A DNA stretch of 52,949 bases from DATDCY01 sp031406795 [NCBI: Candidatus Rokuibacteriota bacterium] (GCA_031406795.1 JANOHV010000145.1:1-52949); one strand, 5' to 3'; shown: positions 8,820 through 17,748, counted from the stretch's first letter. Numbers and translations are program-made. The notes: generated from the sequence alone by a model not told the origin.

Positions 8820-10643
8820 GTGCGGGCGGGGAGGCAGGTGCAGGGCACCGCCGAAGTCCGTTATCCGGTCTACGCGCTGACCACCGACGGTCGCGCGAGC
8901 GGCGCCGGCTGGCTGCGGTACCGCGACCCGCTCGGGGTGCTGTCCGCGACGAGGATCTGCGACGTGCTGCCGCTCGTTGCCGAAGTGCGACGCCAGACGC
9001 TCGCGGGACGGGTGGCCGTCGGCTGGATCGCGTACGAGGCGTCGCCCGCGTTCGATACCGCGCTCGCGGTCCGCCGGCCCGGCCCGGTCCCGCTGGCGTG
9101 GTTCGCGTTGTTCGCGCGGGGCGAAGCCGCCGCGCCGCCCGCGATCGCGCCTGCCGCGGCGCCGTATCGTCCGGCCTGGCGGGGCGCCCCGGGCCCGGCG
9201 CTCTACCGCAGCGCGGTGGCCGGCATCCACGAGCACATCGCGGCGGGAGACACCTACCAGGTCAACTACACTTACCGGCTGCGCGCGCCGTGGTTGGGCG
9301 ACCCGCTCGCGCGCTTCGCCGCCCTTGCGCGTGCCCAGCAGTCACGGTATGCCGCCTTCATCGACGCCGGGAGGTTCGCGGTGCTTTCGGCCTCCCCCGA
9401 GTTGTGCTTTCGGCTCGAGGGCGATCTGCTGACCTGCCGCCCGATGAAAGGCACTGCGCCGCGCGGGCTGACGCTGGTCGAGGACCGCCTGCTGGCCGCC
9501 GGCCTGCGCGCCTCGGAGAAGGAGCGCGCCGAGAACGTGATGATCGTCGACATGGTGCGCAACGACCTGGGGCGGATCGCCCGGGTGGGCACGGTCCGGG
9601 TGCCCCGCCTCTGGGAGACCGAGCGCTACCCGACGCTCTGGCAGATGACCTCGACCGTCTGCGCCGAGACCGCCGCGCCGCTTGACGGGATTCTGAGCGC
9701 GCTTCTCCCGTCGGCGTCGATCACCGGCGCCCCCAAGGTGCGGACCATGCAGATCATTAAGGAGATCGAGCGGACTCCGCGCGGCATCTACACCGGGTGC
9801 GTGGGGGTCCTCGGCCCGGGGCGTCGCGGCTGGATGAACGTGGCAATCCGCACGCTCGTGGTGGATCGCAAGAAGAACCTTGCCGAGTACGGGACCGGCA
9901 GCGGCATCGTCTGGGACGCCCGCGCCGGCGCGGAGTACGACGAGTGCCGGACCAAGACGCTGGTGTTGGGGGGCCTGCCACCGCCGTTCCAACTCATCGA
10001 AACGCTGGCCTGGACGCCGGGAGCGGGCCTGCTGCTGCTCGAGCGGCATCTGCGGCGCATTGGCGATTCCGCGGAGTATTTCGGGTTTGTCTTCGACGCG
10101 GACGCAATCCGCGCGCGGCTCGCCGAGGCGACACGCGGCCTGCGCAGACCGCACCGGGTGCGGCTGCTGCTGGACGAATCGGGCGCGATCGAGGTGGCCG
10201 TCGCGCCGCTGGGCCTGCGCGCGGTGATCCTGGGCGACTCGCCACCGCCGCGCCGACTCTCCCGCGGGGTTCGTGTCGCCGTCGCCCAAAAGCCGGTCAG
10301 CCGCCGCGACGTGTTCCTCTATCACAAGAGCACGAGGCGCCAGGTCTACGAGGGGGCGCTGGCCGGTTCTCCGGGCTGCGACGATGTCATTCTCGTGAAC
10401 GAAGAGGGCGAAGTTACGGAATCGACGATGGCCAACGTCGTCGTCCGCGACAAGGATGGTTATTGGACGCCACCGGTCGAATGCGGCCTGCTCGCGGGCA
10501 CATTCCGTGGCCAGTTGTTGGAGAACGCCGCGATCCGCGAGAAACGCATGACTCCGGCCGCGCTGCGGGAGGCAAAGGAGGTCTGGTTGATCAACTCCGT
10601 GCGGGGCTGGCGCCGCTGCCGTTTCCGTGACGGCCGCCCATAA
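8820..10643 (+). CDS. pabB: Aminodeoxychorismate synthase component I fused to aminodeoxychorismate lyase-like domain
   Basis: 607-residue PabB-PabC fusion for p-aminobenzoate (folate) synthesis. Residues about 1-385 are the chorismate-binding enzyme domain: ISP-type IHEHIAAGDTYQVNYTYRL, FAVLSASPELCF, CRPMKGTAPRG, ENVMIVDMVRNDLGRIA, TSTVCAE, ASITGAPKVRTMQIIKEIE and GSGIVWDA. Residues about 390-605 are a class IV aminotransferase/ADC lyase domain, with YHKSTRR (PLP lysine) and NEEGEVTESTMANVVV. It makes 4-amino-4-deoxychorismate from chorismate with ammonia from a PabA glutaminase (not in the window), then releases pyruvate to give PABA. The GTG start at 8820 is the most upstream option. The folate link fits the tetrahydrofolate-based C1 pathway further on, but it is not in that operon. 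Confidence 0.9.
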   Translation: MRAGRQVQGTAEVRYPVYALTTDGRASGAGWLRYRDPLGVLSATRICDVLPLVAEVRRQTLAGRVAVGWIAYEASPAFDTALAVRRPGPVPLAWFALFARGEAAAPPAIAPAAAPYRPAWRGAPGPALYRSAVAGIHEHIAAGDTYQVNYTYRLRAPWLGDPLARFAALARAQQSRYAAFIDAGRFAVLSASPELCFRLEGDLLTCRPMKGTAPRGLTLVEDRLLAAGLRASEKERAENVMIVDMVRNDLGRIARVGTVRVPRLWETERYPTLWQMTSTVCAETAAPLDGILSALLPSASITGAPKVRTMQIIKEIERTPRGIYTGCVGVLGPGRRGWMNVAIRTLVVDRKKNLAEYGTGSGIVWDARAGAEYDECRTKTLVLGGLPPPFQLIETLAWTPGAGLLLLERHLRRIGDSAEYFGFVFDADAIRARLAEATRGLRRPHRVRLLLDESGAIEVAVAPLGLRAVILGDSPPPRRLSRGVRVAVAQKPVSRRDVFLYHKSTRRQVYEGALAGSPGCDDVILVNEEGEVTESTMANVVVRDKDGYWTPPVECGLLAGTFRGQLLENAAIREKRMTPAALREAKEVWLINSVRGWRRCRFRDGRP

Positions 10644-10912
10644 GGGCCCACCGGCTTATCCACTTCCATCATGTACCCACTACATGTGGTGTTGCCGTGC
10701 GGGGGCAGCGGCGCGGGAGAGCACGGCCAAGTCCAAAGACCGGGCAACGCGGACTTTGCAGGGGGATTACTCGCCCTGGGTAGCCTCCGAAGTGGGCTAT
10801 TTGCATCAAGTCAAAGCGCAACGGTAATGTGGATTGGCGGGCAATTCCCAATGTTGATACGTAACACAACATCTTGGGGCAACATGACTCAAGTGGATAA
10901 GCCGGAGGGCCC
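10644..10912. mobile_element. MITE-like element with terminal inverted repeats
   Basis: A 269-bp non-coding element bounded by 22-bp inverted ends, GGGCCCACCGGCTTATCCAC at the left and the reverse of GGGCCCTCCGGCTTATCCAC at the right, one mismatch in 22. Similarity continues more weakly for about 25 nt inward (CATGT...CCC...ACATGT...GTGTT). The left end abuts the pabB stop codon. Short GCCCAT flanks (10636-10641 and 10909-10914) could be a target duplication but overlap the ends. No transposase inside. A one-sided relic resembling its right end is at 4167-4191. Confidence 0.6.
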
Positions 10913-11044
10913 ATCTGCGGCGTTGCGCTCCTTGTGGCTGCCTGCGACGGGCACCAGCCCGTCGCAGCATCCACCACGTCGCGCGCCTTGCACCTGGACC
11001 CTTCTGTGCGACCTCTCCGCTTCCGTGACCAACCGTATCGGTCC

Positions 11045-11158
11045 CGAGTCGTCAGGGAGCATGATTTTTTCGTTCCGGCAAGGCAGCGGGGAAGGGCGCG
11101 CGGAGGCGGCCTGGCGGCCGCCGCACAAGCAGCCCTCCCGCAACGCCGCCGGGGCGGA
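11045..11158 (+). repeat. Dispersed repeat family B, copy 1
   Basis: About 115 bp closely similar to the reverse complement of 26436-26549. Shared landmarks: CGAGTCG, a run of T, GGCAAGGCAGCGGGG, GCGCGGAGG, a central hairpin (GGCGGCC-TGG-CGGCCGCC here), CCGCACAAGCAGCCC, CCCGCAACGC and GGGCGGA. It lies downstream of the nuo operon end. The stretch 10913-11184 around it holds no gene. Confidence 0.65.
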
Positions 11159-11184
11159 AAAAGCTCTCTCTGACGACCCGGGTA

Positions 11185-12636
11185 TTAGAACCCTGCGGCG
11201 GCGGCGGACTCGACCCAGCGCAGGATCTGCGGCAGCACGCCGAGCGCCAGCATCCCGACCGTGCAGACCGCAAGAACTGCGCCCGCGCAGTTTGAAGTCC
11301 GGATCGGCGGGACCGCGGACTGCACCGGGGTCGGCTTCTCGATGTACATCCAGCGGATCACCGTCAGGTAGTAAAAAAGCGAGATCGTGGAGTTGACGGC
11401 GCCGACGAGAACGAGCCAGGCCATCCCCTTCTCGGCCGCCGCGGCGAACAGGTAGAACTTGCCGAGGAAGCCCGCCAGCGGCGGGATGCCCGAGAGCGAG
11501 AAGAGCGAGAGCATCATCACGAAGGCCAGCTTCGGGTTCGACTCCGACAGACCGATGTACTCCCGCATGTCCTCGCGCCCGGTGGCCCCGGCGACGATGG
11601 CCGCGACCCCGAAGGCCGCGAGGCAGGAGACGAGGTAGACCAGCAGGTAGAAGGCGACGGAGGCGTCGGCGCGGTAGCCGCCGGGCGCCAGGCCGATCAT
11701 CAGATAGCCGGCCTGGGCGATCGACGAGTAGGCGAGAAAGCGCTTGATGTTGGTCTGGTGCAGCGCGACCAGGTTGCCGAGCGCCATCGTCACGACCGCG
11801 AGCAGCGCGACGAGCAGGCTGACGCTGTCGGCGGAGCGGGCGAAGGCGACGCCGACGACCTTGGCGAAGAGCGCGAAGCCGGCGGCCTTGGAGGCCACCG
11901 CGAGGAAGGCGGAGACGACGACCGGGCCGCCCTCATAAACGTCCGGCGCCCAGCTGTGGAACGGGACGGCCGAGATCTTGAACCCCACACCGACCATCAC
12001 CATGATCAGGGCCGCGAGCGTCAGCGGCCCGGCCGGCAGCCGCTGTGCGATCTCCGCGATCATCGTGGTGCCGGTGAGGCCGTAGACGAAGGAGAGGCCG
12101 TAGAGCAGGAAGCCCGAGGAGAGCGCCGAGGTGAAGACGTACTTGAGGCCGGCCTCGGCGCCGCGGGGTTCGCGGGGGTGGAACGCGACCAGGGCGACCA
12201 GCGGCATCGTCACCAGTTCGAGGCCGGTGTAGAGCAGCGCCAGCTCCCGTGAGGAGACCAGCACGCACATGCCCGTGACGGAGAAGACCATCAGGCCGAG
12301 TGCCTCGCCGATGCGTCCGCGCGGGATCGACGGCTTCGGCTCGCCGCTGGGACAGGCGAGCAGCGCGGTGAGCGCGCCGGCGGCCAGGAAGAGGCGCTTG
12401 TAGAGCACGGAGAGCGGTCCCACGCCCCAGGCGCCGCCGAAAGCCTCACCCAGGGGCGAAAGCCCGAAAAAGGTGCCGGCGAAGAGGACGGCGAAGCCGA
12501 TAGCGGCGGTCATCGCCTCCGGGCGACCGTCCCGGCGCTTGGGGTTGACCATGCCGATACCAAGCACGATCGCCGCCAGCAGCGTCAGGGCGCTCTCGAG
12601 CGCGATCATCTGGAAAGCCCCGCTCATCGTCCCCAT
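11185..12636 (-). CDS. nuoN: NADH-quinone oxidoreductase (complex I) subunit N
   Basis: 483-residue antiporter-like membrane subunit, last gene of the nuo operon. About 14 transmembrane helices are visible. The discontinuous-helix and lysine motifs of the proton-channel family are present (FKISAVPFHSWAPDVYEG, then HQTNIKRFLAYSSIAQAGY, and FSLSGIPPLAGFLGKFY). It starts with ATG at 12636, eight nt after nuoM stops, so the two are co-transcribed. Length matches the family (about 480). Confidence 0.95.
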   Translation of the reverse strand: MGTMSGAFQMIALESALTLLAAIVLGIGMVNPKRRDGRPEAMTAAIGFAVLFAGTFFGLSPLGEAFGGAWGVGPLSVLYKRLFLAAGALTALLACPSGEPKPSIPRGRIGEALGLMVFSVTGMCVLVSSRELALLYTGLELVTMPLVALVAFHPREPRGAEAGLKYVFTSALSSGFLLYGLSFVYGLTGTTMIAEIAQRLPAGPLTLAALIMVMVGVGFKISAVPFHSWAPDVYEGGPVVVSAFLAVASKAAGFALFAKVVGVAFARSADSVSLLVALLAVVTMALGNLVALHQTNIKRFLAYSSIAQAGYLMIGLAPGGYRADASVAFYLLVYLVSCLAAFGVAAIVAGATGREDMREYIGLSESNPKLAFVMMLSLFSLSGIPPLAGFLGKFYLFAAAAEKGMAWLVLVGAVNSTISLFYYLTVIRWMYIEKPTPVQSAVPPIRTSNCAGAVLAVCTVGMLALGVLPQILRWVESAAAAGF

Positions 12637-12643
12637 CCTCCCG

Positions 12644-14140
12644 TCACCCTGCCCCGAGCCGCGCCACGATCGGCGCGACTGAGGGGGCGATGAGCTTGAT
12701 CATCCAGCCGGGAAACATGCCGGCGAAGGCGAGGAAGAACACGAGGATCACGAGCGGCACGCGCTCGACAAACGTCGCATCCGTCAGCTCGGCGTGGTGC
12801 GGGTCCTGCAGCGGGCCGTAGAGCATCTTGGTCAGCGCCCGCAGCAGGTAGACCGCCGTCGTGACCACGCTGGAGGCCGCGAGCACCGTCATCACGCGAT
12901 GCGAGGTCGAGGCGTCGGCGAAGGCGCCGACGAAGACCTGGATCTCGGCGATGAAGCCGGCCAGCCCGGGCAGGCCGAGGCCCGCCATCCCGCCGATCAT
13001 GTAGCAGACGCCGAGGAAGGGCATGACCTTGATCAGCCCGCCCATCTCGGTGATGAAGCGGGTGTGCGTGCGCCCGTAGATCATGCCGATCAGCGCGAAG
13101 AAGAGCGCCGTCATCAGGCCGTGCGCGAACATCTGAAAGACCGCCCCCTGGAAACCGGTCTGGTTGAGTGTCGAGAGCCCGAAGATGACCAGACCGCAGT
13201 GGCTGACCGAGCTGTACGCCGTGATGTACTTCAGGTCGGTCTTCTTGCAGGCGACGAGCGCCCCGTAGAAGATGTTCACCGTCGTCAGCGCGAGGAAGAA
13301 GGTGCCCCACATCTTCGCGCCCTCGGGCATCAGCCAGATCACCTTGAGGCAGCCGTAGCCGCCGAGTTTCATCAGCACGCCGGCGTGCAGCATGGAGACC
13401 GCGGTCGGCGCCGAGGCGTGACCGTCGGGCGACCAGGTGTGGAACGGCCAGAGCCCGCCGAGCGTGCCGAACCCGAAGAACATCAGCGGGAAGACCCAGG
13501 CCTGGGTTGCCAGCGGGACGCCCTTGAGCGCGATGGTCTCCATCGCGAAGGTCGGCGAGCCGGACTGGAAGAAGAGGACCAGGATGCCGACCACGATCAG
13601 CGCCGAGCCGCCCATCAGCATCATGGTCAGCTTCATCGCGGAGTACTCCTTCGGCCCGGTCCCCCAGAGACCGATCAGCAGGTACATTGGCAGCACGGCG
13701 ATCTCGTAGAAGAGGAAGAAGAGAAAGAGGTCCTGGGAGGCAAAGACGCCGAAGACGCCGCCGACGAGCAGCAGCAGGAAGGCGAAGAACTCCTTGCCGC
13801 GGTGTTCGTGGCGCCAGGACGCCAGCACGCCGCAGAAGATGACGACCGCGGTGAGCAGGATCATCAGCACGGCGACCCCGTCCACGCCGAAGTAGAATTC
13901 GATGCCGAGCCGGTCGAGCCAGGCGTGGCGCTCGACGTGCCAGAGCGGCGGCGCCCCGGCGGGGCCGGGGGTGGCGACGCGCTCGAGGGCGTCGAAGACG
14001 AGGTAGACCGCGAGCGCGACGTCGATGCCGGCGGCGGCGAGGGCGACCTGCTTGATCGTCTTGAGCCGCTCGGCGGGCAGCAGCATGATGATGCCCACGG
14101 CGACGAAGGGCACGAGCGTGATGAGGGTCAGGATTCCCAT
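12644..14140 (-). CDS. nuoM: NADH-quinone oxidoreductase subunit M
   Basis: 498-residue antiporter-like membrane subunit, about 14 helices. Motifs include FFGFGTLGGLWPFHTWSPDG, AYSSVSHCGLVIFGLS and GLPGLAGFIAEIQVFVGAF. The start codon overlaps the stop of the small ORF at 14140-14217 (TAATG), so it would be translationally coupled to that ORF rather than directly to nuoL. Confidence 0.95.
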   Translation of the reverse strand: MGILTLITLVPFVAVGIIMLLPAERLKTIKQVALAAAGIDVALAVYLVFDALERVATPGPAGAPPLWHVERHAWLDRLGIEFYFGVDGVAVLMILLTAVVIFCGVLASWRHEHRGKEFFAFLLLLVGGVFGVFASQDLFLFFLFYEIAVLPMYLLIGLWGTGPKEYSAMKLTMMLMGGSALIVVGILVLFFQSGSPTFAMETIALKGVPLATQAWVFPLMFFGFGTLGGLWPFHTWSPDGHASAPTAVSMLHAGVLMKLGGYGCLKVIWLMPEGAKMWGTFFLALTTVNIFYGALVACKKTDLKYITAYSSVSHCGLVIFGLSTLNQTGFQGAVFQMFAHGLMTALFFALIGMIYGRTHTRFITEMGGLIKVMPFLGVCYMIGGMAGLGLPGLAGFIAEIQVFVGAFADASTSHRVMTVLAASSVVTTAVYLLRALTKMLYGPLQDPHHAELTDATFVERVPLVILVFFLAFAGMFPGWMIKLIAPSVAPIVARLGAG

Positions 14141-14217
14141 TACGCGGGCGCCTCACCCGCAAGACTATGCAGGCTAACATTCTCTCGGACGGCGCGGATG
14201 TTGTAGTGAAATTTCAT
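14140..14217 (-). CDS. Junction small ORF, copy 1 (nuoL-nuoM)
   Basis: 25 codons starting MKFHYNIRAVRENV and ending HSLAGEAPA. It begins 8 nt after the nuoL stop, and its TAA shares one base with the nuoM ATG. The LAGEAPA codons form a hairpin (GCGGGTG-AGG-CGCCCGC). It belongs to a set of four related small ORFs at gene junctions in this window (14140, 16257, 17181, 24887) that share R-x-N near the middle. Whether the peptide is made or whether this is a DNA element that happens to keep reading frame is unknown. Confidence 0.6.
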   Translation of the reverse strand: MKFHYNIRAVRENVSLHSLAGEAPA

Positions 14218-14225
14218 AGTGTCCC

Positions 14226-16250
14226 TTAGTCCCGTGTGATCCGCTTGAGGGGTTCGGTGCGGCCGAGCAGCAGCAGCACGATCTGGCGGCCGACGGTCGC
14301 CGCGATCGCAACGTACCCGGCGACGCTGAGCGCAATGAACAGGGGTTGCCCCGCGAGGATCAGGAAGAGCATCAGCAGGCCCGCGCCGCCGGAGACCAGC
14401 AGCAGCGAGGTCTGCAGGCGGCCGCTCGCCATGCGCCGCAGATAGGCGCCGCCGAGACGGGAGGCCTGCGCCGAGAGATCCATGGCGCCGTCCACGATGC
14501 GCCGGTCGAACCAGGCGAGCGGCGCGCTCACGAAACGGAAGATGATGCGGTGCGTCACGAACAGATAGATTTCGTCGAAGTAGAATTTCGCGGCGATCGC
14601 CCGGTAGACGAAGCCGAGGCTCGCGGCGACCTTGGCCGGCGCGCCGCTCTTGCGACCGTAGAGCAGGGCGGAGAGCCCGATCCCGGCCAGGCCGGCCAGG
14701 GTCGCGGGGATCGCGATCGCGAAGTCGATACCGGCGTGCTCGACCTCGCCCCGGTAGACGAAGCTGCCGAACGGCACGAAGCCGAGCAGCACCGAGGGCA
14801 CCGCGAGGATCGCCAGGGGCACCCACATGCTCGGGGGCGACTCGTGCGCGTGGTCGAACTTGTGGTGGTCGCGGGGCTCGCCGGTGAAAGTCATGAAGTA
14901 GATCCGGAACATATAGAAGGCCGTGAGCCCGGCGACGAGCAGCGCCACCGAGAAGACCACGGGGTGCCCGCCGTGCAGCGCCGCCGCGAGGATCTCGTCC
15001 TTCGAGAAGAAACCCGAAAAACCGGGGACCCCGGCGATCGCCAGGCAGGCAATCAGGAAGGTGGCGTGCGTGATCGGCATCTTGCGGCGCAGCCCGCCCA
15101 TCTCGCGGATGTCGTTGGTGTGAACGGCGTGGATCACGCTGCCGGCGCCGAGAAAGAGCAGCGCCTTGAAGCAGGCGTGGGTCGCGAGGTGAAAGAGCGA
15201 GGCCGTGTACCCGAGCGGGGACTCCATGCGCGCGACGCCGAGGGCGAGCATCATGTAGCCGAGCTGCGAGAGCGTCGAGAACGCCAGCACGCGCTTGATG
15301 TCGAACTGCGTCACGGCGATCACCGCGGCGAACAGCGAGGTGAACGTCCCGACCACCATCACGACCGTCATGCCCTCGGGCGTGGCCGAGAAGATCGGGA
15401 ACAGCCTCGCGACCAGATAGACGCCGGCGACGACCATGGTCGCGGCGTGGATCAGCGCCGAGACCGGGGTCGGGCCCTCCATCGCGTCGGGGAGCCAGAT
15501 GTGCAGCGGGAACATCGCGCTCTTGCCGGCGGCCCCCATGTAGATCAGCACCGCCGCGAGGGTCAGGGCGCTGGTGCCCAGCAGGGTGACGCCCTCCAGC
15601 CGCGCGATGGTCGCGGGGTCGGCGAGGTGGGCGAAGTCCAGCCCGCCGGCGTAGGCCGAGAGCACGAGCACCCCGAGCAGGAAGCCCAGATCGGCGAAGC
15701 GGGTGACGATGAAGGCTTTCTTGCAGGCGGCGACCGCGCTCGGCTTGTCCCAGTAGTAGCCGATCAGCAGGAAGGAGGAGACGCCGACCAGTTCCCAGAA
15801 GACGTAGATCTGAAGGATGGAAACCGAGAGCACCAGGCCGAGCATCGAGCAGGTGAACAGATTGAGGGAGGCGAAGTAGCGGGAGTAGCCGCCTTCTCCG
15901 TGCAGATAGCCGGTGGAGTAGATGTGCACCAGCAGGCTGACCCCGGTGACGACCATGACCAGCAGCATCGAGAGGTCGTCGGCGATCACGCCGACATTGC
16001 CGGCGAAGCTCGGCGTGAAGGCCAGCCAGAGCGTCTGCCAGGGCACGAGGGTTTCGCCGGTGTGGTGCGCGAAGTAGGCGAAGGCCGCGCCCCAGCCGAC
16101 GACGGCGCTGCCGGAGACCGCCGCGATCGCCGCGCCCGAACAGACGCGCGGGCTCGTCAGCGGCCGCAGCACCAGGGCGATCAGCAGCGCGCCGAGAAAC
16201 GGCAGCAGCGGCACCAGCCAGAGGTGGTCGAGGAACCAGGATCCCGTCAT
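14226..16250 (-). CDS. nuoL: NADH-quinone oxidoreductase subunit L
   Basis: 674-residue antiporter-like subunit, about 16 helices including the C-terminal lateral helix. Conserved stretches: NLFTCSMLGLVLS, KSAMFPLHIWLPDAMEGPTPVSALIHAATMV, TQFDIKRVLAFSTLSQLGYM, ATHACFKALLFLGAGSVIH and FSGFFSKDEI. It begins 6 nt after the stop of the small ORF at 16257-16340. Length agrees with bacterial NuoL (610-680). Confidence 0.96.
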   Translation of the reverse strand: MTGSWFLDHLWLVPLLPFLGALLIALVLRPLTSPRVCSGAAIAAVSGSAVVGWGAAFAYFAHHTGETLVPWQTLWLAFTPSFAGNVGVIADDLSMLLVMVVTGVSLLVHIYSTGYLHGEGGYSRYFASLNLFTCSMLGLVLSVSILQIYVFWELVGVSSFLLIGYYWDKPSAVAACKKAFIVTRFADLGFLLGVLVLSAYAGGLDFAHLADPATIARLEGVTLLGTSALTLAAVLIYMGAAGKSAMFPLHIWLPDAMEGPTPVSALIHAATMVVAGVYLVARLFPIFSATPEGMTVVMVVGTFTSLFAAVIAVTQFDIKRVLAFSTLSQLGYMMLALGVARMESPLGYTASLFHLATHACFKALLFLGAGSVIHAVHTNDIREMGGLRRKMPITHATFLIACLAIAGVPGFSGFFSKDEILAAALHGGHPVVFSVALLVAGLTAFYMFRIYFMTFTGEPRDHHKFDHAHESPPSMWVPLAILAVPSVLLGFVPFGSFVYRGEVEHAGIDFAIAIPATLAGLAGIGLSALLYGRKSGAPAKVAASLGFVYRAIAAKFYFDEIYLFVTHRIIFRFVSAPLAWFDRRIVDGAMDLSAQASRLGGAYLRRMASGRLQTSLLLVSGGAGLLMLFLILAGQPLFIALSVAGYVAIAATVGRQIVLLLLGRTEPLKRITRD

Positions 16251-16256
16251 CGTCGT

Positions 16257-16340
16257 CTATCCCTCGATCGCCGCGGAGAAGATCCGAAAATGCCCGGTTT
16301 CGGCATTTCGTCGAAAGTCGGACTTGTGCACGATGGTCAT
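16257..16340 (-). CDS. Junction small ORF, divergent copy 2 (nuoK-nuoL)
   Basis: 27 codons. The ATG overlaps the nuoK stop (ATGA) and the TAG lies 6 nt before the nuoL start. The product contains FRRNAETGHFRIF, which aligns with IRENARTGVLRLA of the copy at 17181-17267, but the LAGEAPA end has been lost (ends AAIEG). The DNA for the middle part forms an imperfect hairpin (CGAAATGCC ... GGCATTTTCG on the minus strand). Probably a diverged member of the same family. Confidence 0.45.
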   Translation of the reverse strand: MTIVHKSDFRRNAETGHFRIFSAAIEG

Positions 16341-16648
16341 CCCCGCAGCGTGTCCGCGGCGCGCACGTCGAGGTTGCGCCGGTGGCGGAAGAGCGCAATG
16401 ACGATGGCCAGTGCCACGGCGGCCTCGGCCGCCGCCACCGCGATGATCAGGATCGGGAAGACCGTCCCGGCCGGGTCGCCCTCGAAGAGGAAGCGGTGGA
16501 AGGCGACGAAGTTCAGCGCCGCGGCGTTGAGAACCAGTTCGACGCACAGCAACATCGCGACCAGATTGCGCCGGGTGAGCATGCCGTAGACGCCGAAGGA
16601 GAAGATCAGCGCCGAGAGGATCAGGTAGTGTTCGAGCCCCGGGTGCAT
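16337..16648 (-). CDS. nuoK: NADH-quinone oxidoreductase subunit K
   Basis: 103-residue membrane subunit with three helices (LSALIFSFGVYGMLTRRN, MLLCVELVLNAAALNFVAF, ILIIAVAAAEAAVALAIVIA), including the two conserved membrane glutamates. Its ATG overlaps the nuoJ stop (ATGA). Confidence 0.95.
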   Translation of the reverse strand: MHPGLEHYLILSALIFSFGVYGMLTRRNLVAMLLCVELVLNAAALNFVAFHRFLFEGDPAGTVFPILIIAVAAAEAAVALAIVIALFRHRRNLDVRAADTLRG

Positions 16649-17184
16649 CAGTCCTCCTCGGGCTTTTCGTAGTCGTCGCCCGGCTTGCCGGCCACGGTGA
16701 TCGCGCCGACGAGGGCCGCGACGAGTACGAGCGAGATCACCTCGAAGGGCAGCACGAAGCCTCCCGGCCCGGTGCTGAGCAGCGCATGCCCGATGACGCG
16801 GACATCGGCCGAGGCGTGCGGGGGCCGGTGCGCGCCGAAGCCCTGGGAGAGCATGGTGCCGGCGATGATCGCCAGGAGCAGTTCCGCGACGACCGACGCG
16901 AGCAGGCAGCGCGAGAGCGGGGAGCGCAGGAATTCCTTCTGGGTGACGTCCTCGACCATGAGGACGGCGAAGACGACCAGCACGACCACGCCGCCGACGT
17001 AGACGGCGACCTGGATCGACGAGAGGAACGTGGCCTCCATCAGCAGATAGAGTCCGGCGATGCCGATCAGGGCCGCGGCCAGACCGACCGCGCACCGGAA
17101 GAGGTTGCGGGCCGTCACGACGAAATACGCCGCGAACAGGGTGTAGGCCGCGAGGATCCAGAAGGCGAACGTCTCGAGCGTCAT
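16648..17184 (-). CDS. nuoJ: NADH-quinone oxidoreductase subunit J
   Basis: 178-residue membrane subunit with five helices; the conserved helix-3 motif appears as VAVYVGGVVVLVVFAVLM. Its ATG overlaps the stop of the small ORF 17181-17267 (ATGA), and its own stop overlaps the nuoK ATG. Length is typical for the family (about 170-200). Confidence 0.95.
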   Translation of the reverse strand: MTLETFAFWILAAYTLFAAYFVVTARNLFRCAVGLAAALIGIAGLYLLMEATFLSSIQVAVYVGGVVVLVVFAVLMVEDVTQKEFLRSPLSRCLLASVVAELLLAIIAGTMLSQGFGAHRPPHASADVRVIGHALLSTGPGGFVLPFEVISLVLVAALVGAITVAGKPGDDYEKPEED

Positions 17185-17267
17185 AGCGCGGGCGCCTCGC
17201 CCGCAAGACGGAGCACGCCTGTTCTGGCATTCTCACGGATTACGAGCATCTTGCGGAGCAGATTCAT
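17181..17267 (-). CDS. Junction small ORF, copy 3 (nuoI-nuoJ)
   Basis: 28 codons, MNLLRKMLVIRENA then RTGVLRLAGEAPAL. It overlaps nuoI by ATGA at its start and nuoJ by ATGA at its end, so removal of exactly one ATGA-to-ATGA unit would restore a normal nuoI-nuoJ ATGA overlap. The LAGEAPA codons form a perfect 7-bp hairpin (GCGGGCG-AGG-CGCCCGC) immediately before the nuoJ start. Same family as 14140, 16257 and 24887. Confidence 0.65.
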   Translation of the reverse strand: MNLLRKMLVIRENARTGVLRLAGEAPAL

Positions 17268-17731
17268 GGTGCCTCCGGGGCCGGCTGCGGCACGCCGTCG
17301 GGTGTGTCCAGCCGCAGGGTGAGGGTGCGCCGGTCGAGGACGGCGTTCTCGAAGTCGTTGCCCATCCGCAACGCCGAGAACTTGCAGGTGTCAACGCACA
17401 GCCCGCACAGCGTGCAGCGCTCGAAGTGGTAGTAGTAGCCGGCGAGCTTGAACTTGTTGGTCTCGGGGTCGCGCTCGCGCTTCACCGTCAGCGAGTTGTT
17501 CGGGCAGGCTTTCACGCACAGTCCGCAGGCCGTGCAGCGGTGGGCGCCGCTTTCCGGGTCGCGCAGCAGGTGGATCTTGCCGCGGAAACGCGGGGCCATC
17601 TTCAGCGTCGCCCGGTTCTCCGGGTACTGCTGGGTGATGACTTCGTCGAAGCGCACGAAGTGGCCGAACGTGATCCCCATGCCCTTGAGGAGTCCGCCCA
17701 CCGCCGTCGTCGCCCGTGCGAAAAATCCCAT
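17264..17731 (-). CDS. nuoI: NADH-quinone oxidoreductase subunit I (two [4Fe-4S])
   Basis: 155-residue ferredoxin-like peripheral subunit carrying clusters N6a/N6b. Two cysteine motifs are visible: CTACGLCVKACP (about 70-81) and CTLCGLCVDTCKFSA (about 109), the second with Lys instead of the usual Pro after the last Cys. The ATG at 17731 (MGFFARATTA) gives the expected family length. It relays electrons between NuoD/NuoB and whatever input module feeds this complex, which matters because nuoE, nuoF and nuoG are absent. Confidence 0.95.
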   Translation of the reverse strand: MGFFARATTAVGGLLKGMGITFGHFVRFDEVITQQYPENRATLKMAPRFRGKIHLLRDPESGAHRCTACGLCVKACPNNSLTVKRERDPETNKFKLAGYYYHFERCTLCGLCVDTCKFSALRMGNDFENAVLDRRTLTLRLDTPDGVPQPAPEAP

Positions 17732-17748
17732 CGTCGCCGCCCGCCGCC

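Noticed and set aside
12794-16589. Long plus-strand frames opposite nuoM, nuoL and nuoK
   Set aside because: Shadow frames rich in Arg/Glu/Asp/Gly/His, no recognisable domain, opposite strongly conserved membrane subunits.
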